A DNA stretch of 64,000 nt from Leucobacter rhizosphaerae (GTDB taxonomy: Bacteria > Actinomycetota > Actinomycetes > Actinomycetales > Microbacteriaceae), in NCBI RefSeq assembly GCF_022919175.1, contig NZ_CP095043.1:248001-312000 (forward strand), given 5' to 3'. The position numbers and the translations under genes are program-made. Positions 34,386 to 43,397 of the stretch are shown here, in pieces. The number at the start of each line of letters is the position of its first letter. Position 1 is the stretch's first letter. The notes under the pieces are model-generated. The model was not told the DNA's origin and did not search any database. It was given only the letters and a program-made list of their open reading frames with translations.

Positions 34386-36677
34386 GTGGAAATCGCGTCA
34401 ATCACTGTGCAGGCCGAGTACTGCTTCGGCAAGCAGCCCATGCAGCTCGCTGATCTCAAAAAGGTCAATTTCATCTTCGCGCCGAATGGTGCAGGCAAGT
34501 CAACGATCTCAAGCATGCTAGCTAGGCAGCCAATCGATGCGACTCAAAGAGTCAATTGGAATGTCGCAAGTACGGACCTTCCGATTCGAGTGTTCAACGA
34601 GGCGTACCGCTCGCGAGTCCTCACCGAACGGGTGAATGGAATATTCACCATGGGAGATACATCAAAGACGATTAACGATCAAATTGACGCTCTGAAGGTG
34701 GAAATTAGAGATCGCGTGAGCGAGCGTGATGAGTGGCGCGATGAGATTGGTCCGGGTCCCGACGAGAACGCACAGAGCGGACTACTGGGAGAGATTGAAC
34801 GCTATCGAATTGATGCCCGCAATGCGGTCTTCAATGCACACAAGAAGGTTGAAGAGACTGTACTTCCTATCGTCTTTGGGGGCTATCGAAATAACAAAGA
34901 CAAGTTCTTTGCTGAGGCTCGCAAACGTTTCGAAGAGATTCAGTCCTCAAACTCAGAAGTTGACTGGGAGCCGATCATCGTGCGCGCTCAGAGCTTGAGT
35001 AGCGGCAAAAGGACTCGCGCGAGGCTGCCAGAAATTCGGACAACCAGTTTGATATCTGCCACCGATGTCGCAGAGGTGGGTAGCAAGAGTTCGCACGGTC
35101 AAGGGGGAAGGCTCACTGAACTCATTCAGCATTTACAGAATGAAGACTGGGTTAGCAAAGGTCGAGAGTACGTAGATGAGGCTCGGGGAAAATGCCCGTT
35201 CTGTCAAACCCAAGCACCTGCAGATCTTGAACGCGATCTGGCTCAGTATTTCGCGGGCGGATTCGATGCGGCACTTCAAGGTTCGATAAAGATTGAAAAC
35301 ACAGTAAAGGTTGTGGCCGCAAGACTCGAGAACGAGATCTCCGCATTGGAAGTCGCGTTGAGCAAGGACGAAGCGACCGAAAACAAGGATTTCGATTCTG
35401 CTATTTCGCGTCTTCGCGAGGCCTCGAAACTCCTGCTCTCTGAATTGCGAGAAAGGAGCGCGCACCCGACACAACCGATCGCAGTTTCGGACGTAAATGA
35501 CGTCGTCTCTGAACTTGTGCAGCTCGTTGACGCAGAGAATGAAGAGATCGAGCAGCACAATCAGATAGTCGAAAACGCGGATGTCGAGCGCGGCAAGCTC
35601 GTCAAGGACGGGTGGGAAGCATTTCTATCTGGAACTGCCGTCGGTATCGAGCTCAAACGGTTCAATGGCGTTGAAGCACGGAAGCAAGGAAGAATCGCTG
35701 AGTTGCGGACCAATATTGAGGTCAGCGAGCGAGCGGACGAGGAAGCGAAGCAGAGAATAGATGTACTTCAGAAGTCCATTTCCAACACAAGCGAAGTCGC
35801 CGAGAAAATCAACAAGCTCCTTAAAGCAATGGGGTTTCACCGCTTCACTTTGAGCAGCGCCGGTGAGTCCAACGGTGGTTATCGGTTGGTGCGCGAGGAT
35901 GGCACCGCGGCATTCGAATCTCTGTCTGAAGGTGAGAAATCCTTCATCTGCTTCGCCTATTTCTGGGAATCACTCTTCGGTAGCGAAGTGGCCAGCGGGG
36001 TACCTGAAGATGTGGTGGCAGTGATCGACGACCCTATTTCTAGCCTAGATAGTGACGCTCTATTCATGATTGCTGCTTACATCCGAGAGGCCGCGAATCT
36101 TGCTATCAAGGGAACTACCAATCTCCGCCAGCTGATTGTCTTGACGCACAACACACAGTTTCATCATGAGGCGGCTTACAGTGCAGATCGAAAATCAAAG
36201 CATCGCCACTATTTCAGGCTCGTGAAAGACCTGAATGGTTTGACCACAGTCCGTGACGATGGGGATACATCCAAGATTCGCGGCAGCTACCCTCTGCTCT
36301 GGCATTCGGTTGTCGAAGCCGCGCAGACCGAAGACGAATCAGACCTGGTGCGTGTCGGCGTATTCAACATCGTCAGGAGGATCCTTGAGGGGTACTTCAA
36401 GACGATCGGAAACGTGAAGGACTTCGATCGGCCAAGCAACGCATCGCCACTCGAAGAGAGAATGGTCTCCCAGTTTCATGTCTGGGCCAACTCAGGTTCG
36501 CATACGATCGCGGATGACATAGACCAGACGATCGATGTCGGACGCACGAAGGACTTTCTTCGGATGTTCAAGCACTATTTCGACATTCAGGGACACGGTG
36601 CCCACTTCGACATGATGGTGGTCGCAAGTGACGGAGCAGGTCTCTTGGAAGCGGATCAATTGTTCGCTCGGTCATGA
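34386..36677 (+). CDS. RloC/PrrC-like ABC-type ATPase, candidate anticodon nuclease
   Basis: A 763-residue protein with an SMC/Rad50-like layout. Walker A APNGAGKST (residues 32-40) opens the protein; two coiled-coil arms flank CPFC (270-273), a zinc-hook-type turn; then come the ABC signature LSEGEK (513-518), Walker B with D548-D549 and an H-loop LTHNTQ. This is the AAA_13/RloC plan, and about 760 residues matches RloC rather than the shorter PrrC. In that family a C-terminal Arg-x3-Glu...His triad cleaves tRNA anticodon loops to stop phage. Here R664, E668 and H698 (or H706) are at matching spacings. GTG 34386 follows GGAGG. No restriction-modification genes are adjacent, as is common for RloC. 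Nuclease activity is inferred. Confidence 0.75.
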   Translation: MEIASITVQAEYCFGKQPMQLADLKKVNFIFAPNGAGKSTISSMLARQPIDATQRVNWNVASTDLPIRVFNEAYRSRVLTERVNGIFTMGDTSKTINDQIDALKVEIRDRVSERDEWRDEIGPGPDENAQSGLLGEIERYRIDARNAVFNAHKKVEETVLPIVFGGYRNNKDKFFAEARKRFEEIQSSNSEVDWEPIIVRAQSLSSGKRTRARLPEIRTTSLISATDVAEVGSKSSHGQGGRLTELIQHLQNEDWVSKGREYVDEARGKCPFCQTQAPADLERDLAQYFAGGFDAALQGSIKIENTVKVVAARLENEISALEVALSKDEATENKDFDSAISRLREASKLLLSELRERSAHPTQPIAVSDVNDVVSELVQLVDAENEEIEQHNQIVENADVERGKLVKDGWEAFLSGTAVGIELKRFNGVEARKQGRIAELRTNIEVSERADEEAKQRIDVLQKSISNTSEVAEKINKLLKAMGFHRFTLSSAGESNGGYRLVREDGTAAFESLSEGEKSFICFAYFWESLFGSEVASGVPEDVVAVIDDPISSLDSDALFMIAAYIREAANLAIKGTTNLRQLIVLTHNTQFHHEAAYSADRKSKHRHYFRLVKDLNGLTTVRDDGDTSKIRGSYPLLWHSVVEAAQTEDESDLVRVGVFNIVRRILEGYFKTIGNVKDFDRPSNASPLEERMVSQFHVWANSGSHTIADDIDQTIDVGRTKDFLRMFKHYFDIQGHGAHFDMMVVASDGAGLLEADQLFARS

Positions 36678-36865
36678 AAGAGCAGGCTGGCCTGCCGTGG
36701 AGCGGAGTAGACACAAATACTTGAATTGCCAAGCTTCTTTTGCTCTCCGCTGGTCGACAACCACAATGGGCGGTGGGAGTTTCAACGCGCTTAGCAAATG
36801 TGTACGTACGCGAACACGACCGCACAACTAGCGAATTCGGCACGATTAGAACGATCGAGGATGTC

Positions 36866-37399
36866 ATGGTGTGGACCGAAGAGAACCGACCCCGGCCCGA
36901 GTGCGGGAGTAGTTACAGCACTTTGCAAATGATGGACCTGTTCTCCGAGTTGCAATTTGAGTGGGATGTGTTTGCAAGCCTCGGGATGGGTATCGCGTGG
37001 AGCGTATGCAATGGAAAGAACTGCGGTGGTGGATCTCATGGTGGAGTCTGCCCAGAGCGTGACGTTGTTCAGTTTTTGGGGTGGTTGGAGCATGAGTGGC
37101 CGAGGATCTGGCGGCGGCGTGAGTTGCACCGAGCGGCTGCACTCTATTTGCATTCGAACTGGGTGAATTCCGAAGCACTGATTCGGAAGAATCTCGAGTT
37201 GAAGCGCAGTCGCCCGAGTGCTGCTGCTCACAGCGTGTATCTGGATGAGTGGGAGTTCGCGGTCGGCGCAGGTCCAGATGAGGTGGAGCGTCTCGCTGTA
37301 ATGCCAGGCCGCCATGGTGAAGCGCTTAGGTTGGTGTCTCCACTCGCGGGAGTACTGCCTGAAGAAGAACGGCTGCATATTGTTTGGGGTGGAGCATGA
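36866..37399 (+). CDS. Unrecognised island protein with a Cys cluster
   Basis: A 177-residue protein I do not recognise. A cysteine/glycine cluster near residue 50 (CNGKNCGGGSHGGVC) could bind metal; the rest is mixed helix and strand, and the last third repeats charged segments around EEERLHIVW. ATG 36866 is chosen because GAGG lies 5 bases before it; the frame is open further upstream but without a start signal. Its stop overlaps the ATG of the following broken gene by 4 bp (ATGA), so the two were translated as a pair. A two-gene toxin/immunity or defence pair is possible but unproven. Confidence 0.6.
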   Translation: MVWTEENRPRPECGSSYSTLQMMDLFSELQFEWDVFASLGMGIAWSVCNGKNCGGGSHGGVCPERDVVQFLGWLEHEWPRIWRRRELHRAAALYLHSNWVNSEALIRKNLELKRSRPSAAAHSVYLDEWEFAVGAGPDEVERLAVMPGRHGEALRLVSPLAGVLPEEERLHIVWGGA

Positions 37400-37854
37400 A
37401 TAGGAGCAACGAGCAACAAGTCAATCAATGGCGAGGACATCCGTGGTTCCCGATTATCTAGCGCACCCACCAAGACCTTGAGGAACGCATCCCCGGCTAT
37501 ACGGTGCTCCAGATCAAGCAAAAGTTTGGCGGTCTTCGTTACTACTTCAGGTTCCCTGACCCCATGCCGAAGGTTGATACGTGGAGTGAAGAACAGCTCC
37601 GGAATCGGTGCAAAGAGACCGTCTCTCGCGCTGAGGCATGGGTAGACGGATACGAACACGCCCAGGAACGGACTTTGGTTCTCGGGACACCAGGCCACAC
37701 CGCTACAGTCGCGATCGCGCTAGGTGAATACGAACGAACCCAACGTCGAGATGCTGCACGCGCTGAGCGAGAGGGAAATCCCGAGTTCGGCAGACGCTGC
37801 CTCACCGAGGCGGATCACGCGAATGAGGTACTCAGAAGGCTCCGCAGACTGTAG
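37396..37854 (+). pseudogene. Unknown gene broken by a single in-frame TAG
   Basis: Read from ATG 37396, which overlaps the upstream stop, the frame gives WRGHPWFPII, meets TAG at 37459-37461 (codon 22), and then continues open to 37854 with YTVLQIKQKFGGLRYYFRF. Small uncharacterised proteins with a GWxPLI start and a QIKEKFGGLRFY block in one chain are familiar, so the two parts belong together and one base change has broken it. An internal GTG at 37504 could give a shortened product. The full-length form would be 152 residues. A sequencing error is the main alternative. Confidence 0.65.
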
Positions 37855-38245
37855 GGCTAGTGCGAGGTCCGCAGTGTCGATGTCGCTCTGTGACGCGAAG
37901 GTGAAACGCGAGAAGGAGCTCAGAAATGAGGATCCTGAAAGACGATTCGAAATCTGGTGATCGATTTCTGAAACCTGGGCGAAGATCGGAATTCTGCCTT
38001 ACGTTTGTCGCACCAGCAGGAGTTTGAGGAGTCACGAGTCCGATGTTTCAGGCTCAAACCACCCCTAATTGGTGGAACCTGTATTGGCCCATTGCTTGAC
38101 ACCGCTTGGCACTTAATGTGTTTCCATCGAGGAATGTAAGAAACATGGATCTATGCACTCGACGGGAGCCGGCGATACTTCACGACGTTGAGCAGCCCAA
38201 ATGCTCCTGCAGGTCAATGTCCGACCCCCCGATTAAGATTCGAAT
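37855..38245. other. 391-bp region upstream of the CBASS operon
   Basis: No supported gene; open frames here are short and do not resemble proteins. It includes a small stem (CCACC 38059-38063 with GGTGG 38071-38075) and TTGACA at 38096-38101, a possible -35 box without a convincing -10 partner. Probably the promoter region of the effector/cyclase pair. Confidence 0.5.
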
Positions 38246-39442
38246 ATGGGAAATCCTGCTGAGCACGAGAGCGCTGCGACGACCTTTGACACAGAGATCA
38301 AGCGAACCAACGTGCCCGCTGCGGTGCGCGAACGCATTTGGGGTCGCTCGGCGGCTCGATGTGTTCTGTGTTCAAAATGGCTCGTCGATGAGACAGAGTT
38401 TTGGCACGCCATTCCAACTGGGCAGATCGCGCATAACATCGCGGCGGAGAACGGGCCAAAGGCGCCGAGGGGCGATTCGAAGCTGAGCTCGAAACAGCGA
38501 GCAGAAGAAGCAAACCTTCTTCTGCTCTGTGGCGATTGTCATCGAAAGATTGATTCGTCAGCGCTCAAGGATAAGTTCACGGTCCAGTTCTTAACGGATA
38601 AGAAGAACGAGCACGAAAGCTGGGTCCGTGACGTTACTAACTTTGCGCGCTTGCGTCCGGCCATTGTCATCCGTATGACGGGTACGATTCGAGGGACTCG
38701 GAGTCCTGCGACTAAAGAACAGATTGGTGAGGCTCTCCGTGAAGCAGGGCTCACGGGGATGCACGCAGACTCCCGCACAGGTTTGTTCGATATCACCACG
38801 TACGATGACGAGTCCGACTCATGGACCTGGGCGGCCGCGCGTAAGCAGATCGATATGCAGGTCCAGAAGGCACACGAAGCTATCGCTGCGGGCGACGCGA
38901 GTGTGCTGGCGGTCTTTGCGCTGGCGCCGATTCCGATGCTGATCCATCTGGGAGCGGAGCTTGACGACAAGACCGAGACCGTGTTGTTCCGGCGAGATAG
39001 GAGCGATGCACCAGACGCATGGACTTGGACGGCACCAGTCCGAGCGCCTTACACGTTCCAAGTCGAGGCATCGTGCGCTGATGCCGAGGCGACAGACGTT
39101 GTTGCGTTCGTGGACGTGACCGCATCGGTGGACGTAGCACGCGTGCCGGCACAGCTTGCTGGAGCACCCTCCGTGCGCCTCTTGGTTACTGAGGGTGCAT
39201 CGTCTGAAGCAATCGCGTCCAGGGTGGATCTAGTATCGTTCGCGGCAGCATGGAGGGAACTCCTCTCGACTGTGGAGCGTCAATGGCCCCGAGTGGAACG
39301 CCTGCACATCTTGGCAGCGGTACCGGGTACTGCCGCTGTCACGATGGGGCGCCACCGTATGCGAGGCGCGCACCCCACATTTGTTTTGTATCAGCACCAC
39401 GGCAAGGGAATCGACGAAGCAGTGATGGAGGTTGCGGGATGA
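38246..39442 (+). CDS. cap5: CBASS effector Cap5: HNH endonuclease fused to SAVED domain
   Basis: A 398-residue protein with the Cap5 layout. The N-terminal HNH nuclease has Cys39-x2-Cys42, His63 in the AHNIAAENG segment, Asn90, and Cys95-x2-Cys98-His99 (CGDCHRKID). The C-terminal half (about 150-398) is a SAVED domain, the cyclic-nucleotide sensor, ending in LHILAAVPGTAAVTMGRHR and an LYQHH strand typical of the fold. In characterised Cap5 proteins, binding of the cyclase product assembles the protein and switches on indiscriminate DNA cutting, killing the infected cell. The cyclase gene starts inside its stop codon (ATGA), so the two are co-translated. Confidence 0.92.
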   Translation: MGNPAEHESAATTFDTEIKRTNVPAAVRERIWGRSAARCVLCSKWLVDETEFWHAIPTGQIAHNIAAENGPKAPRGDSKLSSKQRAEEANLLLLCGDCHRKIDSSALKDKFTVQFLTDKKNEHESWVRDVTNFARLRPAIVIRMTGTIRGTRSPATKEQIGEALREAGLTGMHADSRTGLFDITTYDDESDSWTWAAARKQIDMQVQKAHEAIAAGDASVLAVFALAPIPMLIHLGAELDDKTETVLFRRDRSDAPDAWTWTAPVRAPYTFQVEASCADAEATDVVAFVDVTASVDVARVPAQLAGAPSVRLLVTEGASSEAIASRVDLVSFAAAWRELLSTVERQWPRVERLHILAAVPGTAAVTMGRHRMRGAHPTFVLYQHHGKGIDEAVMEVAG

Positions 39443-40806
39443 CCGCCCGAGTTAGAGAGTTCAACGCGTTCTTGCGCGACTACGTCAACCTGAACCAGAC
39501 CAGAGTAAACACGCTCCAGTCGCGTGTTTCCACTCTCGATAAGTTCCTGGGCGACGATTCGACACTGAGTGGCATGGTCACCGACGACGTGATCCCGCAG
39601 GGTTCTTTCGCGCACAAAACCATCATCCGTCCGTACACCGGCAATGACTTTGACGCCGATGTCCTGCTTCCCATAGATGAGGAGCCGGGTTGGGAACCGA
39701 AAAAATACACCATCGAGCTCCAGAAAGCGCTTGAAGCATCCAAGAACTACGAGGGGAAGACGACGCTTGGTAAGCGCTGCGTCACCATCGAGTATGCGGA
39801 TAATTTCCACATCGACGTTGTCCCGTTCGTCACGCGTCAGGACGACAGCACATACATTACGCACCGCATCGACAACGATTGGATTCGTCAGGATCCTGTT
39901 GCGCTCACCGCATGGATCGAGGAGTCGTCCCGGGTAACCAACGGTCACCTGATCCGTGCAATCCGGCTGGTTAAGTATCTTCGAGACAGAAGCTCTTTGA
40001 ACGTTGCATCGGTGGTTCTTACTGCGATGCTTACGGAAAGGGTTCATAGCTTCGCCGGTGTCGACAAGTACCAAAATGTCGCCACAACTCTGGTGTCGTT
40101 GGTCGAGGACCTCAACGACTACCTGGGACCGATGTCGTCGGCCCCGTGGGTCGACGACCGTATCGGCCAGAACCTCGCAGACAGGCTCTCACATACTGGC
40201 TTCCTCAACCTGCAGAGCCAAGTCAAGACGTGGGCGCGGAAGATGCGGGCTGCTTTGGATGCCCCCAGCGACGAAAGCGTCGACAAATGGCAGGAGGTGT
40301 TCGGTGATAAGTTCGGCGGCTCCACGAAGGCGGAGCTTATGCTGTCAGCATCGGCCGAGACCACCGAGACCACCGAGACCACCGAGACTTACGAGAAGCG
40401 AGAAGCTCCAGGTGAGCAGTTCCTCGAGCGCGACCATCACATCCCCGTGCGCATCCAGCCGAGTGCGCGTTTCCGTCTCGTTGGACGCATGTCGGCGACG
40501 CGACGGGCAACTGGCAGATACCGGCCGATGAACGCGACAGGGAACCACGTCCCCATCGGTCGCAGCCTTAGCTTCACGGTCGAGGATTGCACCGTACCCG
40601 CCCCGTATGACGTCTATTGGAAGGTCCGCAACGCGGGAATCGAAGCTGTTGAGCTTTGCAACCTACGTGGCGAAATTTTCAAGGGCGGCGAAAAGATCAC
40701 CGAACGCAGCTCTTTCGCCGGCAACCACTGGGTGCAGGCCTGGATTGTCAAAGATGGCGTCGCCGTTGCAACCGATACACAGGACGTCACAATCACATTG
40801 GGTTGA
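39439..40806 (+). CDS. CBASS CD-NTase cyclase with C-terminal AGS-C-type sensor domain
   Basis: A 455-residue cGAS/DncV-like nucleotidyltransferase that makes the second messenger for Cap5. The active site is visible: Gly55-Ser56 in PQGSFAHKT, the metal-binding aspartates in NDFDADVLLP (Asp72 and Asp74), and a third aspartate (Asp126) in FHIDVVPF. A helical SMODS core follows, then a Glu/Thr linker, and a C-terminal beta-rich domain (about 340-455) resembling the AGS-C domain found on such cyclases. ATG 39439 overlaps the cap5 stop and follows GGAGG. No Cap2/Cap3, HORMA or TRIP13 genes are adjacent, so this is a minimal (type I-like) CBASS. The nucleotide product cannot be predicted with confidence. 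Confidence 0.92.
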   Translation: MTARVREFNAFLRDYVNLNQTRVNTLQSRVSTLDKFLGDDSTLSGMVTDDVIPQGSFAHKTIIRPYTGNDFDADVLLPIDEEPGWEPKKYTIELQKALEASKNYEGKTTLGKRCVTIEYADNFHIDVVPFVTRQDDSTYITHRIDNDWIRQDPVALTAWIEESSRVTNGHLIRAIRLVKYLRDRSSLNVASVVLTAMLTERVHSFAGVDKYQNVATTLVSLVEDLNDYLGPMSSAPWVDDRIGQNLADRLSHTGFLNLQSQVKTWARKMRAALDAPSDESVDKWQEVFGDKFGGSTKAELMLSASAETTETTETTETYEKREAPGEQFLERDHHIPVRIQPSARFRLVGRMSATRRATGRYRPMNATGNHVPIGRSLSFTVEDCTVPAPYDVYWKVRNAGIEAVELCNLRGEIFKGGEKITERSSFAGNHWVQAWIVKDGVAVATDTQDVTITLG

Positions 40807-40908
40807 CCGAAATGCTGAGAGGAGCTGAGAACGCTGGTTGCGCCTCGACCGAATCGACGCTGTCCGCGTCGTGAGTGCGCTGTTGAATTCTTCAGTGCTG
40901 AAAGGACT

Positions 40909-41310
40909 TCAAGTTTCGCTCGGCCTCTTGAACGGTAGTATTCCTGATGCTTGTTCGAGATGAGTGCGCAGTCGATGATTCTCAATTGTTAATCGTTGGA
41001 TTTCTGCAGCAGCGAGTTTGATGTCGTTTTCGAGGCGTGCACGGTCGTCAGTTACGCGTCTGAGGTTCTCCGTTTGAGTAGTGAGTGCGGCCCCTTTCAG
41101 CGAGGTGGTAACTCTCTTGCGTGAATCTCGCCTGGCATCTGCAAGACCCTGGGCAATTTGTGGGAAGTGACGCCAAAAGGTTGCGTTGCTTAGTCCTAGG
41201 CGAGTTGCGACTGACAGAGCTGACGGAGGATGAGTGGGCCTTTCTTTCTTGCATAGGTCTATTGCCATATCGATTTCTGAATGTGTCGGGAGAGGAACAG
41301 GTTTGGTCAT
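40909..41310 (-). CDS. TnpC-like small transposition protein (DUF6262-type)
   Basis: A 133-residue basic protein, last gene of the recombinase operon. The first half contains a helix-turn-helix-like segment (SALSVATRLGLSNATFWRH) and the second half a coiled coil. Tn554 encodes a comparable 125-residue TnpC after its two recombinases, needed for orientation and efficiency of transposition; this protein matches in size, position and layout. ATG 41310 overlaps the stop of the preceding recombinase gene by 4 bp. It is convergent with the CD-NTase gene, 102 bp away. Confidence 0.75.
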   Translation of the reverse strand: MTKPVPLPTHSEIDMAIDLCKKERPTHPPSALSVATRLGLSNATFWRHFPQIAQGLADARRDSRKRVTTSLKGAALTTQTENLRRVTDDRARLENDIKLAAAEIQRLTIENHRLRTHLEQASGILPFKRPSET

Positions 41311-43397
41311 GCGCGAAAGCCCTTCTGATGCAGCAGTTCTCTGATCTGTTCGAGGCGTTCTCTAAGCTGCGATGCTAAGAGCGGTGGGAGAGATGGGCGG
41401 GCTTTGAGTTCCATTTCAATCGTGTTGATTTCGTTCTTCCAGGTTTCGCAGTTTTCAGCGTCGAGTGCGACGTTTCTGCATGCAAGGGGTTTGCAGGCTG
41501 GGAGATTTGGCTTCTCGTCAGCGGTACCGGTGAGATTTCGGCAGAGCGCTTTCGCAGGGTCGTAAACACATGTCACATAGCGATCTGGGTAGATTGCAGG
41601 GTCATCACGGCCAATGAGTCGCAAGAGTTGTCTGCGATCGGTGGCGACTACACCTTGAAACTTGGCGTGTTCACGAAAGGCAGTGAGTCGTTCTTGAGCT
41701 ATTTCTGCAGCAGGACCGATCAATTCAGAGTGGTCATGTCGATCGATCATTTCGAGCATATGTTCGCCGCGTGCGAGCGATTGCTCGGCTTCGACTTCTC
41801 CACGAAAGCCCGAATCCGAAGTACCGGCATATCCTTCAAACATTTGGATACTGTGGTGTCGATAGGCGATTGCACCCGCAATGGATCCTCCGGGGCGGCG
41901 AGCGATGTACCAGGCAAGAGTGCGTCGAAATTGGCGGGTTGAGAGTTTCCACGTCCGCCCGTTGAATTGAGGTATCGGGTCTGGCCGGTCGTGCCTTTTG
42001 CAGTATTCGTTGATCCAAGTCACGAAATGAGCGAGTTGTTGGTTTGTTGCAGGGAGAGTGAGGGCGTGGTTTCCGCCGCGCCCCGCGGATCCAGCTCCTG
42101 GCCCAACTTTAAATGGGGCGAAGAGCCAAGGCGTTGGCGTGGAGATTGCAGCGTGGGCTTGTTCGAGCACTCTGATTGCGCGAGCCGCTGGCTCACCTAT
42201 TACCCATGTTGCGGTCGTGCCATGGTCATCGATTTCACCTTTGAAGGCGGTGCTCTTCACCGTGCATCTGTACGTTCGTCCGTTTGCGTCTCGCGAAATG
42301 GTGCAGCACCCTGCCTTTAGATGTTTCAGTTCACTGTCCCTCATACCGGAGAGAAACGCGATTACGATGTAGCACGCGATTTGGAGCATTCTGGCCAAGC
42401 TAGTAAGAGAATCGAAGTGGCTTGTCGAGAGCGAGACGCCCGCGATCCAAGGCTTTCCATCAAGCCGCCCTTGTACGTAAATATCGAGCTCGGCGTAAGC
42501 TGATACTCCGGTCTGCTCGGCGATTTGAGAGATTTCGTGTCGCTGACGTTCGAGCGAGGTGCGATCACACCCGATTTGGTGTGCGATCGCGTTGAGATGG
42601 ACGATGCCATCGACTCCTGGCAATGGCCGGTTGTTAGTTCTAGCGGCGTCAAGATAGGCGCGAATTCGGTCTTGCTGGTAGGCGTAGGGCTTTTTAATAG
42701 CTGAACGAGATCCTGTTGGGCGGCGTATTTCTTTCCAGCGTTGGATTGCGTGGATGATGTCGCCGCTGAATTCGTCGACAAATCGCAGCGCCCACACCAG
42801 TACGCGGCTGTGTACGGACTCGGGGATGCGGTCCGTTGTGTTTTCGCGGCCCCGGTCAGGGTCTGGCTCGCTCCATCCCGGTGTCTCACGCGGATCATGG
42901 GCGAGACCTTCTTTGGCTAGCGCTGAACGATAAGCCCACAATTTATTGACTGATGAACGCAGAGCGAATCTGCGATGTGGGTTCGCAAATGATTTGAGTA
43001 GATGACGTTGGTACTGCTCAAGATGTCTCGACAGAATTTCTGGAAGTCGTGTTTGTGGGTACTCAAGATCTAGCCATCGAAGGAACACCCGTAAGTTGTA
43101 GAACGTCGTGGTGACGCTGGATACGCGGGGACGCGGTTCATCTCCAAGTGGCACTGACGAGAGCATTGCGTGACACAAGCGTTTGAGGGCGGTGCGATGC
43201 AGTTCGGGTACCGTGCCGAAACGAAGCGTGAGGCCGCGTTCTTGTTGTTGCAATGACGCTGGAGCGAGCGGCCAGTTGTCTTCATCAAATCGAGCAGTGT
43301 CTTCTAGACGATACCCGGGCCGGAGTGGGCGTCGACTGAGCACGTATCGGGGGTCGGCAAATTCTTCGAAGCCATCAGTGACGGTGTTCGTTTTCAC
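41307..43397 (-). CDS. Tyrosine recombinase, third of the trio (696 aa)
   Basis: A large tyrosine recombinase with an N-terminal SAM-like arm-binding domain and a C-terminal catalytic domain. The visible active-site parts are FLSGMRDSELKHL (Arg I), RQFRRTLAWYI in the box II position (Arg II, with Arg in place of the usual His), YRHHSIQMFEGY (His and the Tyr nucleophile), so the catalytic set is nearly complete. The C-terminus carries a cysteine-rich segment (five Cys within about 50 residues) likely to bind zinc. GTG 43397 overlaps the upstream stop (GTGA); the TTG at 43409 is less likely. It probably cuts one of the two strand pairs during excision/integration. Confidence 0.85.
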   Translation of the reverse strand: MKTNTVTDGFEEFADPRYVLSRRPLRPGYRLEDTARFDEDNWPLAPASLQQQERGLTLRFGTVPELHRTALKRLCHAMLSSVPLGDEPRPRVSSVTTTFYNLRVFLRWLDLEYPQTRLPEILSRHLEQYQRHLLKSFANPHRRFALRSSVNKLWAYRSALAKEGLAHDPRETPGWSEPDPDRGRENTTDRIPESVHSRVLVWALRFVDEFSGDIIHAIQRWKEIRRPTGSRSAIKKPYAYQQDRIRAYLDAARTNNRPLPGVDGIVHLNAIAHQIGCDRTSLERQRHEISQIAEQTGVSAYAELDIYVQGRLDGKPWIAGVSLSTSHFDSLTSLARMLQIACYIVIAFLSGMRDSELKHLKAGCCTISRDANGRTYRCTVKSTAFKGEIDDHGTTATWVIGEPAARAIRVLEQAHAAISTPTPWLFAPFKVGPGAGSAGRGGNHALTLPATNQQLAHFVTWINEYCKRHDRPDPIPQFNGRTWKLSTRQFRRTLAWYIARRPGGSIAGAIAYRHHSIQMFEGYAGTSDSGFRGEVEAEQSLARGEHMLEMIDRHDHSELIGPAAEIAQERLTAFREHAKFQGVVATDRRQLLRLIGRDDPAIYPDRYVTCVYDPAKALCRNLTGTADEKPNLPACKPLACRNVALDAENCETWKNEINTIEMELKARPSLPPLLASQLRERLEQIRELLHQKGFRA

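Noticed and set aside
34386..36677. The ATPase as the AriA component of a PARIS system or a Septu PtuA
   Set aside because: No adjacent AriB TOPRIM-type or PtuB HNH partner gene; length, CPFC hook and the Arg-x3-Glu...His spacing fit RloC/PrrC better.
36866..40806. The unknown pair upstream as CBASS accessory genes (Cap2/Cap3)
   Set aside because: Neither contains E1/E2 or JAB motifs, and a 391-bp gap separates them from cap5.
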